From: Zhengitettix transpicula
Lineage: Eukaryota; Arthropoda; Insecta; Orthoptera; Tetrigidae
DNA length: 64,000 bases
Assembly (NCBI GenBank): GCA_037074705.1
Contig: CM073596.1
Span: 17,814,501 to 17,878,500, forward strand
Reading direction: 5' to 3'
Under the pieces are notes generated by a model that saw only the letters and a program-made list of their open reading frames with translations, did not search any database and was not told where the DNA came from. Made by a program: the position numbers and the translations under genes. Of this stretch, positions 24,501 through 37,894 are shown one piece after another; the stretch's first letter is position 1, and every line of letters begins with the position of its first letter.

Positions 24501-26674
24501 GCGAAATATCTCGCCGGGAATAGAACTTACGTGTCTTTATGAACGAGGTATGAAAAACAAACAGAAGTGGTATTTCTGTGGAGTATTGGAGAGCATTAAG
24601 ACTACCATACGCCCCAAATCCTATTTTTGAGCAACTCGTGAGGTAAACACACAAATAAACCAACAGATAGACCGAGAATGTTATTTGGGTGAGTAGGTTG
24701 CAGATTCTCACAAACAAGATGCTATCATGGTAACAAAATCAAACATTGAGATAGTTAATTTGTAATTATAAATTACATTCACTAATTTCGCTTCTTTACA
24801 GGCCAGGAATAAGGAACAGGAAGCGGAGGTTCTCGCCTGGATCGAGGAGGTCGTAGGGGAGAAACTGCCACCACAACCCTACGAAGATGTTCTCAGGGAC
24901 GGCGTCATTCTCTGCAACCTGATCAACAAAATCGCGCCGGGATCCGTGAAGAAAATCCAGACCAAGGGCACCAACTTCCAACTAATGGAAAACATCCAAA
25001 GGTGAGCTCCCGGCAAGGCGGCGTCTGTAAAAGTAGTTTTGGAATTTCGAGTCTAACATTTTTACTTCTGTCGTCCAGATTCCAAGACGCCATCCGCAAG
25101 TACGGTGTACCTGACGAGGAGATCTTCCAGACAGCTGATCTCTTCGAGAGACGTAACATTGTTCAGGTCACGCTGTGCCTTTACGCTCTCGGAAGAATAG
25201 TAAGTAATCTGTCACAAAAATACCCTACTAGAAATAATACTATTACCATGGTCAAGCTCACATTCGTGCTAACATCCAGAAACTTAGTGTCCTTTAACAA
25301 AACACCGGTCACATCACATCAACATGTTGAAAGCGTATTTTTTTTAATACCCACCAATTTATTACGAAATTCTTCATTTCCACAGAAGGTGAATTAGCAA
25401 TTCTGTAAACCTCTGGGAATATCGGTTAACGTGCATTTTTCCACTTAACGTTCCACTCTCATTATATAAGCCCGTTTGAATATAAAATTACAGAAACATA
25501 TAATTGTCAATACTTTTAGATTTATTTCAGTTTATCGTGGCTATTTTCTTTCTTAATTATTCGTACTCCATCTTAGATTGTTACCCATTTCTCACTTCCT
25601 AATTTTTTTGGCTTCCTTGGTTCGCACTTCTTTTATCCGGATATTAACATAACACTTATTTCTTAGTTTCTTTCAAAATTTAGTAATCGGTAATTGACAA
25701 ACAATGCACTACTTAGTCCCTTAGACATGTTCTGTGAACCAAAGTAGACTAAATCGGTTCTGAGTAATAAATAAAATTAGTCTTTTAAAAAAATATAATT
25801 TAGTGTATGGAAAAAATTGACGATCATATGCGATGTGTTATTTTCAAAATAATTGCGGACAAGTTTGGATTACTTTTTCGAGAAATTTGAATCATGTTCG
25901 TGATCGTATACGGATGTACTCGGAACTTCTGTCAAGTATATATTTAGACTATTTGCACGAAAGTTCCGCATTGCAAAAGGACACTCGATAAGTCATCACC
26001 TATAACATCAGAAAAATTTACAAACAAATTTAACAACAGCTTTGTTTCACGAATTTATCATCTAGTTTAATGTTCTGTATTTATACGACGTATGACCTTC
26101 ATATGAATTCTATACTTTCAAATTTTATCTTGATTCAATCATTTCTACAGATGACAATAAAATATTCGTAAGACTGATTCACTAGAATCACAAAGTTTAA
26201 TATTATATTAACATTATCTCAAGCTACTGAAAAAGAAAGAGAAACAAAGTGAAGATTACCGAACCCTATGGTGAACCCGAAGGAAATGTGGTCACTGGCG
26301 ATTACTGTTTACATTTTGTGTTCGTCCGTTCCAATTTCCTTAAATCTATATCAATATCTACTTATTCCATCATTTGAATATAGCATGTTTTTTATTTGCG
26401 CTTGCATTTTTTTAAAAAAATTCTGAAGTTTTACAGTCGAGAAATAACCTTATCCTGTTTACAAGTCGTGATGAGATTTGATCTATTCTAGACCCAGAAA
26501 CACACCGAGTACAACGGCCCTCGTTTGGGCCCCAAGATGGCGGATGAAAACAAACGTACCTTCTCCGATGACCAACTACGAGCTTCCGAGGGCCACCTCA
26601 ACCTTCAGATGGGCTACAACAAGGGAGCGTCTCAGTCGGGACATGGAGGCTTCGGCAACACGCGCCACATGTGA
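18559..26674 (+). CDS. Calponin-family muscle protein, CG5023/myophilin type (4 exons, 169 aa)
   Basis: Proposed coding exons are 18559-18564 (Met-Pro only), 24802-25001, 25079-25199 and 26492-26674. They total 510 nt with the stop, all have GT/AG boundaries, and the junction phases are 0, 2 and 0. The product is a small actin-binding, probably muscle, protein. Residues about 5-109 form a single calponin-homology domain, with visible segments such as VLRDGVILCNLINKIAPGSV, FQLMENIQRFQ and DLFERRNIVQVTLCLYALGR. The C-terminus carries one calponin-like repeat (NLQMGYNKGASQSG, about 146-159) and ends NTRHM, as in insect CG5023-like proteins, which also begin Met followed by a short link into RNKEQE. 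Residue count matches that family. Exons 2-4 are near certain. The tiny first exon, 6.2 kb upstream, is inferred from ATGCCG|GTAAGA joining in frame to GCC AGG AAT. The intron between exons 3 and 4 is 1.3 kb. The gene points away from the minus-strand calponin exon at 10.3 kb. Confidence 0.85.
19383..19542 (-). mobile_element. Non-LTR retrotransposon ORF2 C-terminal fragment
   Basis: The minus strand encodes about 53 residues ending in a stop, with a CDVC..(7)..TIQYILYDCPKHDRTRR pattern. This Cys-X2-Cys...His/Tyr...Cys arrangement downstream of the reverse transcriptase is typical of Jockey/I-clade LINE polymerases (the usual His of the hIL-x-C part is Tyr here). No upstream RT frame remains, so it is a 5'-truncated dead copy inside the first intron of the CG5023-like gene. 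Confidence 0.65.
20938..21150 (-). mobile_element. tRNA-derived SINE, copy 1
   Basis: Read on the minus strand, GTGTAGGGGTTAGCGTGGCTGC (A-box like) starts at about 21148, followed by GGGATCGAATACC (B-box like, a diverged GGTTCGANTCC), then GGCATGGATGTTTGTGTTCG. The copy at 58290-58394 shares this order and the tail GGCATGGATGTTTGTGTG. Beyond the tRNA-like head the body runs down to a (TTTA)n tail and a TA microsatellite at 20936-20970. The RNA polymerase III promoter layout and dispersed copies support a SINE, not a functional tRNA gene: no full cloverleaf can be drawn. Confidence 0.7.
21151..24801. other. Intron 1 of the CG5023-like gene; no further gene seen
   Basis: The stretch is A+T rich with scattered short open frames (for example 22408-22608) that are not supported by homology or splice signals. 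A motif like AAGATGACAGTCTGGCAGTC at about 23271 resembles one at about 13660, suggesting another old dispersed repeat. Confidence 0.4.
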
Positions 26675-28164
26675 ACAGGGAACGAACTTCTACGTCTGGA
26701 CTGCTATTAACAAGCAAACCACTAACCACCAACACTCTCAGCTCATCATTCTACTCTCTTATCTAGTCAACGATAACATACGCTATTCTTAGTGCAGTAT
26801 AGTACAAAAAAAAAGCAACCTGTAGCACTCATGCACATGATCCTACTCCCCTTTTCTTGTTTAAAAATATTTTACTATTTTTGTACATTCAATGTTGAAA
26901 GCTGTCTTTTTCTGTGGGCATTTTGTTTTGCAAACAGGGCTTACTGGATGAAAAATATAAACACTGTATTCTTTTCTGTTTTCTAGTAATAATGCTCGTT
27001 TTATTAAAATTGACCTTACCCTCCTCTCTTTGCAGCAACAAGAAAACGTAAATTATTTTACTTCTTAAATTTAGCATGAAATAAATAATTTTTTATGCAC
27101 CGAGAAACCAACGAACGTTAATTACAAAATAATAACTCGGTATTAAAACTTAGAAAAATGTTAAAATACAGGGACTTGACTTGTAAAACAAAAAAAAATA
27201 AGCCATCTATATTTTTAAAAACTTCTTGATACAAATTTCACCCTGTAGTGGACCTTTCGATTAAAACGAAATTACAGTAGTCGTACAATATATTAAAAAT
27301 ATATCATGGCAGTTGATTACTCACCGAAACTAATATTCAAACTACGTCCAATTGAAATATAAACGACTCCCTCAGTCAAAACCCTGCTTCTTATTTGTTT
27401 TCCAAAAAGCTAATTCTATTCTGGGCACCAGCTGACGAGATAAAAATCCCTCGCCCCTGAAAAATTATTTTTGTCGTAGATATATATGGACAAAACCGAA
27501 TGCATTCAGTGCTTTATGAATCATTACGAATTTATTCATATAGTAGAGTTGTTGAATCACTTAATCGTCTCGTGACTTCAAATTATTGCAACGGAAAGTT
27601 GGCTATAATTAACCATGTTTTTCGTATGCTTGAATTAAAGTGGTTACTTTGTCCCAAAATGTCCATGGGTACTTTGGTAAACAAACGAACACTAAATTGA
27701 AACGAGTGACGTTTTTAACGCCAGAATAGCTCCGTTGGACACATTCCCGATTCAAGAAATGCAATTTTTATTGTTCCCAATTTCACGATATCAATTAAAA
27801 CTTCTCACCCTAAATAGGGTTTTCAACACGGTTACTACTATGGATAAATTAATTTCTACGAATATAGATTGTCTTGGATTGACGGATCAGTAAGTAAAAA
27901 TGACGTAACATTCGAGTCGACGTTCGGTTTATATTTCCAAAAAGGAAACACCAACGCGGGAAAATTTTAAATTTGAAGTTACGAAAAAGTTAAGCAAACT
28001 TAAGGCCTATTCTGTCTTCTTATGAAAAGGAAAGTTCAGAATTCTATGTTTAACATTGAAAATAGTTACAAACTCGGCGATTCGATATAACAAAGAGGCT
28101 TAGGAAAACATAAATATTTATCACCAGATTCTGCTTCATTTACTTTGAAAATAAATAAAATGAA
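26675..28164. other. 3' flank of the CG5023-like gene
   Basis: The likely 3' UTR extends from 26675, with an AATAAA at 27080-27085 as the first clear poly(A) signal. Nothing else is recognised up to the MITE at 28.17 kb. Confidence 0.5.
27080..27085 (+). terminator. Candidate poly(A) signal of the CG5023-like gene
   Basis: AATAAA about 400 nt after the stop codon, on the coding strand. Cleavage-site position is unknown. Confidence 0.45.
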
Positions 28165-28400
28165 AAAATTTTACGTCTGCTTGAAAATAACGAATAAGAA
28201 AGATAGCCAATACAGACAAAAAAGGTAATATAAATACCACTCAACGTCTTTTTAATGTTGTCAACTGACCAGTGCAGTTGTGTTTCTCTAGGCTCTTCTT
28301 AGCACCTGACGAAAGGCACAAGGATCCCTGAAACGTTGTGTGGTATTTATATTACCTTTTTTGTCTGTATTGGCTATCTTTCTTATTCATAAATAAAATT
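28165..28400. mobile_element. Foldback MITE, family A (perfect 49-nt inverted repeats)
   Basis: 28192-28240 and 28340-28388 are exact reverse complements over 49 nt, beginning GAATAAGAAAGATAGCCAAT. The ~100-nt centre contains TAGGCTCTTCTTAGCACCTG and the inverted ACGT(T) junctions. An outer TTTTACGTCTGCTTGAAAAT segment, also seen beside other copies, may be the true end. Related copies lie at 42237-42400, 45150-45275, 47078-47275 and 57038-57240. Perfect arms suggest this is the youngest copy or one kept homogeneous by gene conversion. No coding capacity. Confidence 0.85.
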
Positions 28401-31400
28401 TTAAGTTGGACGAACTCGTTTTTTTATAACTTTATTTAGCTGGGTCAGCAAGTAATATGCAATTCACGGATAGGATATAATAAAATTTGGAGAGAGGGTT
28501 ATGTGAAAATAGTTCACACCACTGGCTTATTACACTAGGTTCAGGTTGATAATTATTTATGTATGTCTTGTTGGAAGCTTGCATGTAAGTCTTTTATGAG
28601 TGTTTTTTCGTCCGAGGTTTAATTTCGTTGCACTCGTACAGTTCACTATATTTTTGAAGAAGTTACTGTGTTATTAGTGGAAACTTTAACTTTTGATGTG
28701 AAAAAATTTCTTGGTAATTAAGTTTATCGGCGAGTTCTGGTGTAGGCTGTGCGTGATTACTAGTACCCATAGCATCGATCGCTGCGGCGTGTTTGTCTTC
28801 GTATTTAATTTTACCGGAATTTTCTATTTGCTTTTCACTTATATAAAATTTATTTTGTGTGATTAAATTTTGCGGCTCAAACATATATTTTGCTTTTATC
28901 GCTGCTTCACTTGTTGTTTAGCAACAGGGAAACTTTATAGATGTTAGGAAACACTGTTTGATGATGCTATGCAGTAAATGCACTCTAACACTGGTATAAT
29001 CTGTGGACAGTTAGATTTCAAGGTTTCAATCTGGTGCTGTCGAACGCGTTTGTTTACATACGTCTGCACTCGAGCACGTCTCACTATGGACGAACTCAAA
29101 ATATTAAGTAAAACAAAAATAATTTTTTATGGAGAATGTGTCTGGGTTACAAAATCCATCCGAAATGAATATTGTGGCAGATAGTAATTTTTATTTACTC
29201 TGCGTTTTAGTGAGTTATGAATTATAAACGAATATAAAACATTAATTGTTATTCTACTCTCATATTTGTAATGTACATATAATTGGTTACTCTCGTGACT
29301 GAAATAAATGACGAATCAGTGAATGTGTAATTCAGTGGAAAATACGTTTAAAGTTCCGAGTACATAATATTAATTATGAGTAAATAATATTAATAACGAG
29401 CATATAAAAAAAATTTTGAGTGAGCGCAAAGGCCATTTGCCTTTCGGTTTTCAATAAATTTACAGATCAGCTGCGGAACACTAATTTTTCTTATGAGAAA
29501 ATAATAATACTATTTTATTCCTGTTAAACAGCAAGGAAACTTGAGATAATAGCACTTTTTAGTGAGTATTCATTTATATTTGATCGATTCTGGTCTTTCC
29601 GAAGCGTTTTAAAGGCGTCATGGGCAAATTTAGCTTTTTATCGCAGAACTGTCGAAAGCTGAGTGCGTCTTTCTCTATAAATATCCGTGGCACGTGTTAA
29701 AGGATTGCAAGAGCAAAGAGGGGAAACCGTGGGTTAAAATTAGTGACCGTCTGCTTTAACGTCAGCATCCTTCACCCGCTGGATATAAACCACATCTTGC
29801 CAAGAATTGGAATCGAACGAGTGAGATGGGACCTAACCCAAAAGTACCCTGACAGGAAGATTGATAGACCGAGAAAAAAAAATATATATATACAATATAT
29901 ACAGGCAACGGTTTATCGAATAAGCAGATACGAAACTTAAGATAATCATGACGGGGAAAAATTCCCTCTTAATATCTCATAAAATATGCAGACGATATCG
30001 AGTGTTAAAAATAAACCTATAGAATAAAGAAAATGAGAGATTATCCGATTTAATAATTCGTGAATTATTGTAATTCAGATATTATCTACTACGTTTTTAC
30101 ACTTAAATGAAACTATAGCATGACTATTTTATTTTTATTACTAACGTACCGCAAAATTTTAAGTGTTCCACAGAGTTACGGAAAACGAGAAAATTAAATT
30201 AATTGTGAATTTTTTAATGCGTGTAATTTAATTAAAACGATAATTATATCTGAGAGAATTAATTGGAAAATAAATTTTCGGGCCGTAATATTAATGCAGA
30301 ACACTCACACCTAGTTGTGGTCAACGAATTAAAACTTTTCGTGGAATTCTTAGCATTCCTGATAAAGATTGGAATTTTTTTCTCGTTATATATTCATATA
30401 GGATTGGAAAAGAACCGAATTAATCAAAGTATGCTGATATATTACTATAATTAAACTACTTTAATGAGTAAGAGTCGTTTTTTATATTTTTTTGTTTTGT
30501 GAAAAATCATAACAATTTTGAATCTTTTTGTCTTTCTTTCTACAAATAGTAAATGATTGTATATTCGCAACATTGTAAAATGAAGGCATTCTTATATATT
30601 TAGTAAATTATTATAAAAATAAAATTTTTCTTAAATAAAATTTTAACGCTGTGATATTTTAAGAACGATGTTGTTTGATGTTACAACTTTATTGTATATT
30701 ATACCGATTTTATTATATAAACGTTGTTTAGTATTCGTTATAATATCAATTATGTACCTTGATTTCTGTCTGTATCAAATGTAAAAATATGTCATTACTC
30801 AGAATTGCTTTAACTGGATGAATATAAGAAATCTGTCGAAAAATATCAAATTTTTATTCTTAACTGTGACGAATAAATTTCTGGGACTGAATAAAATCTT
30901 GTTTTAAAAATTTCTCTATTATTCATATAGGAATTTTGTCAAATTTAACGGCTCATCCTACAAAGGATCTCTTGAGTCACGTTAATTATGCCTTGCACTT
31001 ATCAACGGATTTTAGTCTTATTAATCAAATTAGCTGTTGGTTCACGGACCATATTATTGCACAATACTGAAATCCCGATTCTCTCATCGCACCTCCCTTT
31101 TATTTATTTCTGGGCTGCAGTCGTTCCCCTATTTGTCTTAAAATATATTCTCAGGTTCTCCACCTAGTTGTCCTACATTTAGTTTTCGTAGCACGTAATT
31201 AGGCAGGAACGCTGTTAGTTGCCAATGTTGTGAGGTCGTTTGACAAAGAGAAGTTACAATGAGAGTTTACAGGCAGATGCATTTCCCCGGTCTGAAATTC
31301 ACAGATAATATTTTTGTGTTTCAGATCTGATTCATAATATATGCTTGGAACTATAATGAACGTGTTAGGACAAGGTTCTGTCTGTTCTTGCTGACTTGGA

Positions 31401-33096
31401 TTGGCATCTACTTGGTCTAAGGCCAACGAAGAGGGTCAAGAATGCTACGTCAGCAATTCGTCCTTGAGTCAGGCGCTACGAGTTCTATCCATTCTATAAA
31501 GCGCTACAAGCATAGTCAGAATAAAATTAAGGGCGTAATGGGTAAGCCTTCAGAAGTGTCGAGGTCATGTAAATAAAGACACAACATTTTATTTATTACG
31601 GTTAACCTCTCAGGACACTACAATTTAGTGTTACTCTTGCTTTAAAAATATCTTATCCATTTCGAAATCAGTTTTAAACTTCCTCTATTCAATTTACTGA
31701 CTATAGTCCTTATCCTAATCTTTATTTTCCTGTTAACCAACCTATACGAATATAACCTCTCTTGTTACAACAGACAAACAGATATCATTCCATAACTTTA
31801 ATCTCCAACAGCCGTCCAATATTCATGGTATTGCCATTACATTCAAATTATTCATAATTCTGTATATCACTGAACAAAAATATTGTTCTTAAATTAATAA
31901 ATGTCATAAATCTCTTTTTTTAATCAGAATACACTTTTGGAGGTTTTTAATTAGGGGCGAAAAATCGTGACAAAAAATTTTATGGAATTAATTGCTTTAT
32001 CAATTTTTAATTTCTTGTAAACCTTACTGTTATATCGAATATGTAAATATTTATCTATCACCAAAAACTGAGGATATTATTAAGATATAATAAAAGAAAA
32101 ATCCATCATGGTCTAAAAATGCATTTATACATATCATTTCTTAATGTTCTGAAAATTGCAAAATAGACACCCTATTCTTATATACAAAACCGACTATATA
32201 AATAATTGTTCTAATAACTGTATGCACATTCATATTTCTCATTTTTTAAAAAAATTCAAAGGGAGTTTGGATAAATAATATTTTTACGCCACCAAGCTTT
32301 ACAGTTTTATATGTCTAATTGTCGTTAGAATGATTTTATTCGGCCTAAAATTGAAATTAAAAAATAATTGTTAATTTATTTTACAGGATAATTTTAAGTA
32401 AATATTAGATCGAACAGTTTTCTGAATTCTAATAATTTTTCAACGTAATTCATTATTAAAAAATATTCCCTGAGAGGTGTGCTGGCACACATCCTCGACC
32501 TTATTTTCTGAGACGAACAGATTGGCCGACACTATGTTTGAGACGAAATCTTCACATCGTCTCCATTTGTCTTCTGGCGACTAAGTAACTTACAACGCGG
32601 CCTGTGTTGCATCTCTTGCCAAAGATCACACTCCAGTCCCTATTTTCCCACCCAACACTCGAGACCTGGTAGCAGGTAGCCCATAAAAATGCCACCGCAA
32701 GTATTCGCTCAACGTCGTCAAACACAGGGTTGTGTATGTAAACCTTCATCAACGGAGAATTATTATGGACAGTTTATGCGTATCAAAATTGTCAAGTTTA
32801 TTGGAAACGACTAAAAGTTATGCTACCCCATTTCGTACAGTACATTTGGGAAGCAGAGATACAGGCGCAAAGGAGCGAAATTACGCTGATATTTCTCGAT
32901 CAATGATAGGCGCGCCCTCGAATGAACCACTCCATAATAATAAACATACCGTTCGGAAAGGTGTAAAACAAGGTTGATTCAGGAATTACGACGAGAAAAT
33001 CGCTAAATATAATGCTGTCTTTACCTAATCAAAAAGCCAACAGAAGGCTGAAAATACAGCAAATACGGTTTTGGGGCCCTCATCCAGCCACTGTTT

Positions 33097-33134
<38 letters not shown>

Positions 33135-33220
33135 CTATGGTAGCACATTGTCTCATAGAAAGATAATTTAAATAAATAATATACCTGAGTGCTACGTTTA
33201 TCATTTAACCCCAAGAAAAT

Positions 33221-33261
<41 letters not shown>

Positions 33262-34150
33262 CCAAAGGTTTTCAAGCAGTCACCTTTTTACATAATTTTG
33301 TTTCAATTTTTTATTAATTTTGATTGTCCAGGAAGATATTTTAACAAATCTATATGTATATACAGTCAAGTTAAAATGGCCAATTACAGAGAGAAATTTG
33401 AATAAATAAAATCTATGTCTATAATGACCATAATAAATGATTGGTCTACACGGTTTGAGATGCATTTATCCATTGAATGGACAAGAGACACGATAGATAT
33501 TTACGTTCAAATGCAATTATTACCACGATGAATAATTTTATTTGCAATATGGCATGTGAAACTTTAATTCGAGTAAAAAACATTTGGAAACTTACCGATA
33601 CAGATAAGGGAGTGTGAGAATATTTTTTTATTTGGTTTTCCGGGACAGTGTCCAGCAGCAGTCGCTAAATCTGTTCGTCAGTGGCAGGGTGACAGGTTCT
33701 GACGCATCCTTGACAGCAAGGTAGAAATAGAATCCCATTAACTGCCCACTGGGTCTAGGTTTCCACGAATGACTCAATCATTGCGGATAAACTTTCCAAA
33801 ATATCTACAGTCAGCTTGATTTAGCTACCGCGAAATCCTCTTGCCCACCGATACGTGGGGGAGTCAAGGTTCCATGAGTTGGTCAACGAAAACAACATTT
33901 TCAACCATTTATGTCTACAGTATGTTCATACAGAAATCTGTAAAGAACTTTCGTAGTTTATATTTTATCAAATATTGAAGGATGTAACAGACTGAAATAA
34001 AAATTCTTGCGATCCTGTTAGGATACAAAAAATGCGGAAATGGTCAGTTGTAAGTAGAAACTGCGCTTTGGTCCCGATCAAACACTTCGGAGTTGACACG
34101 ACGATAGTGTCACTGTAGAATTGTTTGTGGCCATACTCAGCATCTGGTCC
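28401..34150. other. Gene desert, A+T rich
   Basis: I see no gene. A TA-rich microsatellite pair flanks 33.13-33.22 kb. Short open frames, such as 31199-31426 and 32552-32752 on the minus strand, have no recognised homology and no paired splice sites. Confidence 0.45.
33098..33262. repeat. Two (TA)n microsatellites
   Basis: (TA)n runs at about 33100-33131 and 33224-33259 are separated by about 90 nt. They generate the artificial Tyr-Ile open frame on the minus strand. Confidence 0.9.
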
Positions 34151-37100
34151 AGTATGATGTGATAAAAGAAATATGGGGGATCTATCTGGAAGGGTCCATC
34201 AGCGTGAGACGCAAGAGCCTGAGCCGCACCCAAGACTACGTCATGGTTTATTCTGCCCTCGATACCCTATTTTTACCCTCACCATGGCTCCAAAGCCAAA
34301 TAAGCGCAACGGAAACGCCCGCATACCGGAAACGCGAGAGAAGGAACACTCCAGACACATCGAAGATGGACAGCACTGAATGTATCGTCATGGGTACAAA
34401 CAATGTTCCTCAGCGGCCTGACAATCCGAGTGTTCTTTATTCCTTTTAGATCCAGAAATTTTTAATACTTTTAAAATTAAAATTATTATGTGCTTGAAGC
34501 GAATTTTTTCGGCCAAAATTTAGATTTACGTATAAATAATGTTTGATGAAGATGATTCAGCTTAAATATCTGAATCCTGAAAGAATGTTTAAATTTGATT
34601 CCAACATAGGTTACTCTAGAAACAAAACTGCGACGACTAACTCTCATCCTGACAATTACGGCTGCATATTTAGATTTTTTCTGGCGTTTAAAAATATTTA
34701 ACAACTTCCCCACAACATTACTTGTATAATTAATGGTTTTACATTCTTCTGAACTCTGCGACTTCTTTCTTTCCCAGAAAGCTATACATTATTTTTACGA
34801 TAAATGCCTTCATACCATTTTTCATACTTATTTGAAAACGTATACGACCTTTTGTACGTTGGTACCTTGTGCCATCATACAAATAGCCGGAGTTCAATGA
34901 ATTTCCGTTATAAACGACAAATATGTTTATCATTTTCATTTCTAAGAAATATTTTGTGTGTACTGTTAAATTTACACTTACGAACCAATCAATTCAATAC
35001 AACCTCCAGACTACTATTTGGCTTAATTATTATTTAAAATGAATTAAAATCAGCTTATTTCCACGTTTTTTTAGCTTTAGGAAGAACAATGTGATGCTAT
35101 TTTTTAATTACACAATAGAGCTAATATCTCTGCTAACTGAAAAATACGGAAAAGTGTGAAGCATTAAAAAATACAATAAACTTAATTTCAGAAAACCCCT
35201 CACTTGTAGAAAAATCAGTTAATAAATACATACATTGAATACAGTATATGATATGAGAAAAATTAGAGCTTCTGGATACAAAAATATAAAACTAATAACT
35301 GTTATTTTTTTATAATTTTACAATAAACCTCAATGATCTCTGAATGAATTACTGAGTTTTTACCGCGTTTTTCATGACTGTACTAAATAAAGTGCAGTAG
35401 TATGCTAAGCAAAACTTGTGCGAGTCTCTCTAAACGCATTTCGTCACAGGAAACAGCAACCGAGAGGACGTTATGCAGAGCAGATGCAGGAGAAACGTTG
35501 TTTAGATTTTACGTTAAAACCGTACGCGTTGTTTACGCCACACAAATATGTTTGCAGCGTGGTAAACAAAGACCAACTAGTGACTGACGGAAATTTCAAA
35601 CACTGCACGGTATAGTCTTAATTTCGTCCTCAAAATATACGCAGAAGTTGTTGCATGGACAATTGTTTCGTTCCTGCTTCATAAAATTAATTATAGGTAA
35701 ATAAGGCTGTTTTAAAAATACATTACAAATTACGGCCTGAGACAGACGCGTTGTATATAGAACGAGGTTGAAATCGGCAAGTTTATCCTATACGAGAAAA
35801 ATATAATAATTTGAAAAAAGTAGGCGACGCATTATTTATTTCCTAAGAATTTTAAAAAGAATTATTAATATTATTATACCGATGTTTTATTTATTATTAA
35901 AAACATAAAAAATTCCCAACAAATAAAATAACACAATAAAAGTAGTCATTAAGACTGCAACTAAAATAAATGGTTCTAGACCTGTGGTCAGTTCATAATT
36001 ATATATGTGATCAAGGCCATCAGTAATAATGAAAGATCAAATCAGAGAAGATGCAATGGCTATTTACGCCAAAAGCTTAATTGAAATACAAATTAATTAT
36101 TGTGGCTGTATAAGTTATTTTCCTGTATATATTTAAATTCGGAAATTTAAAAACACTAGCGTTACAATGTTTGAGTGTTCAGTCTTACAGAAATATCTTT
36201 ATTTGTTTGCGTGAATATCTGTAACAAAAATGATGATTTTTGAGGACGACACATTAAACAATTTTATTTGAGAACGTTAAGAAGAAATTTATGCTTTGCT
36301 CCTGAAAAGTTGCTGCTATATATTTTTGTTAAGAATAATTTATATATAAAAACATTATTATTTAATTTCTATAAACGATAGTCTTTTTCTGCCCTAGAGT
36401 TTCGATTGGCGTTTCATGCTCACAGGTTTTTCTTCTCGCCAATCAAGCAAGTTTGGATAAGCTATGTAGCATTGTACTTATAGTTTACATCGCCGTGATA
36501 GGAATCTATTAATGTTGCTTAATTTATTAGATAACTTGTGTTGCACCATGAAAATGAGCAAAATTACATTGCCTATGGTATGGGTGAATTACGAATGAAC
36601 ACGGAAAAACAGGGATTGCAACATAATTTACTGCTGTTTCTCAATACGAGCAGATTTTTCCATAGTTGATGTAAAAATGTTGATTTAACGGTATTATCTA
36701 ATCACAAGTTACTCCCCCCCCCCCCCGTCTGATAATAATTAGTTTCCAAATCTGTAAATTCTGGAAACCTTCCGTTCATTTCATTTTCGACAATTTTTTT
36801 CACACCATGGGGAAACCTGTGAAGTACAGTTGTGAATAAAATAAAGAACTCAACGGCAACGAAAAATAATACGAGAGCGAATAACAATAAAAAAATGAAA
36901 TGGGCAGGAAAACTAGGTAAAAGTTAAAAAGGAATTTAGAAACTGTATGAGTATAACAACGTCTTATAAAAAATATTAATCTACTTGATAATAATATTGG
37001 TCCTGTTACAACTGTCAACTTTATATAAATATGTCATTTAGTCAGCAAAATAAAAAACTATGGGTGGAAAAGTAGCCAGAAAACGCTTAGTTAGGTTTGT

Positions 37101-37769
37101 GGATTACAGGTTTTCTTTTTGTTTTGTTAAATGTATCGTTGACAATGGGAAATCTTAAAAAGTGGGCTTTTTAAGGTTTCCAGGCTGAAATCTTTTGAAG
37201 AAAAATGGTTAAATAAGCCGTCACTGAAAGCCTTTTGAATTTATTAGTGTAAGAAAGTCTTTAGAACTTTCTGTGAAAAACAGAAAACGACGAGACGAGT
37301 TGTTCACGTCTTTACTGAAGCAAACAGAGCTCAGTGTTGCTTAAATGGTAAAGATAGTCGGAGAAAACAGTTAAGAAATGATTTTGGATGTTTGATATAG
37401 TAGTCAAGTTTAACTTGAGAGAGAACAAGATGGAAATCTGACATGACCGTTGACTCCAGTAATGGGATTATTTTCACAGTAAAAGAATTTAGCGTTGTTA
37501 CGAGTTGTCTCGTGATCAGACACAAAGCCACCGTTCAGGCTCCTCACCTGCCACAAGGGTCGTCCTGGCATGATGCAATGTGCTTGGTCGTCGAAGAGAG
37601 TCCACGGGCCTTCAGTGCTGGACTTGCGGTTCGCGGTTGAGTCAGCCGCTTTATGTTAGGAGAGAGGGGAACCATGGCGTTGGGGGTGGGAGGAAGGGGA
37701 CGCCACGGCGTTTCCAGGTCGCTTGCCCAATTCTGACCGACACAATATTTCGTTTCTTGTGGATTGCAG

Positions 37770-37894
37770 TCGCTGATTATGCAACTCGCGCCGAAGATTC
37801 CAAAGATCCTGACGTGGCGACGCCTCTGAGAGAATTAGTACCCTTCGACGCCGCACGACGCTACTTCAAGAACACACACATACATGCTCATTAG
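37770..37894 (+). CDS. Possible orphan terminal exon (hypothetical)
   Basis: After a plausible acceptor (TTCTTGTGGATTGCAG) the frame encodes about 41 residues, including DPDVATPLRELVPFDAARRY, with mixed GC-rich third positions like those of the calponin exons, and ends at a TAG (37892-37894). I recognise no family, and no upstream exon with a matching phase was found. It may equally be a chance frame in a GC-rich islet or a transposon relic. Confidence 0.2.

Noticed and set aside
24406..24717. 103-codon minus-strand frame just before the calponin exon
   Set aside because: No homology, no splice context, and antisense to an intron of a well-supported gene.
33080..33265. Repetitive Tyr-Ile frame
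   Set aside because: Translation of TA microsatellites.
34159..34449. 96-codon plus-strand frame and a second overlapping frame at 34173-34379
   Set aside because: Translations are arginine/proline rich without a recognisable domain, there is no paired exon, and two frames overlap in the same islet.
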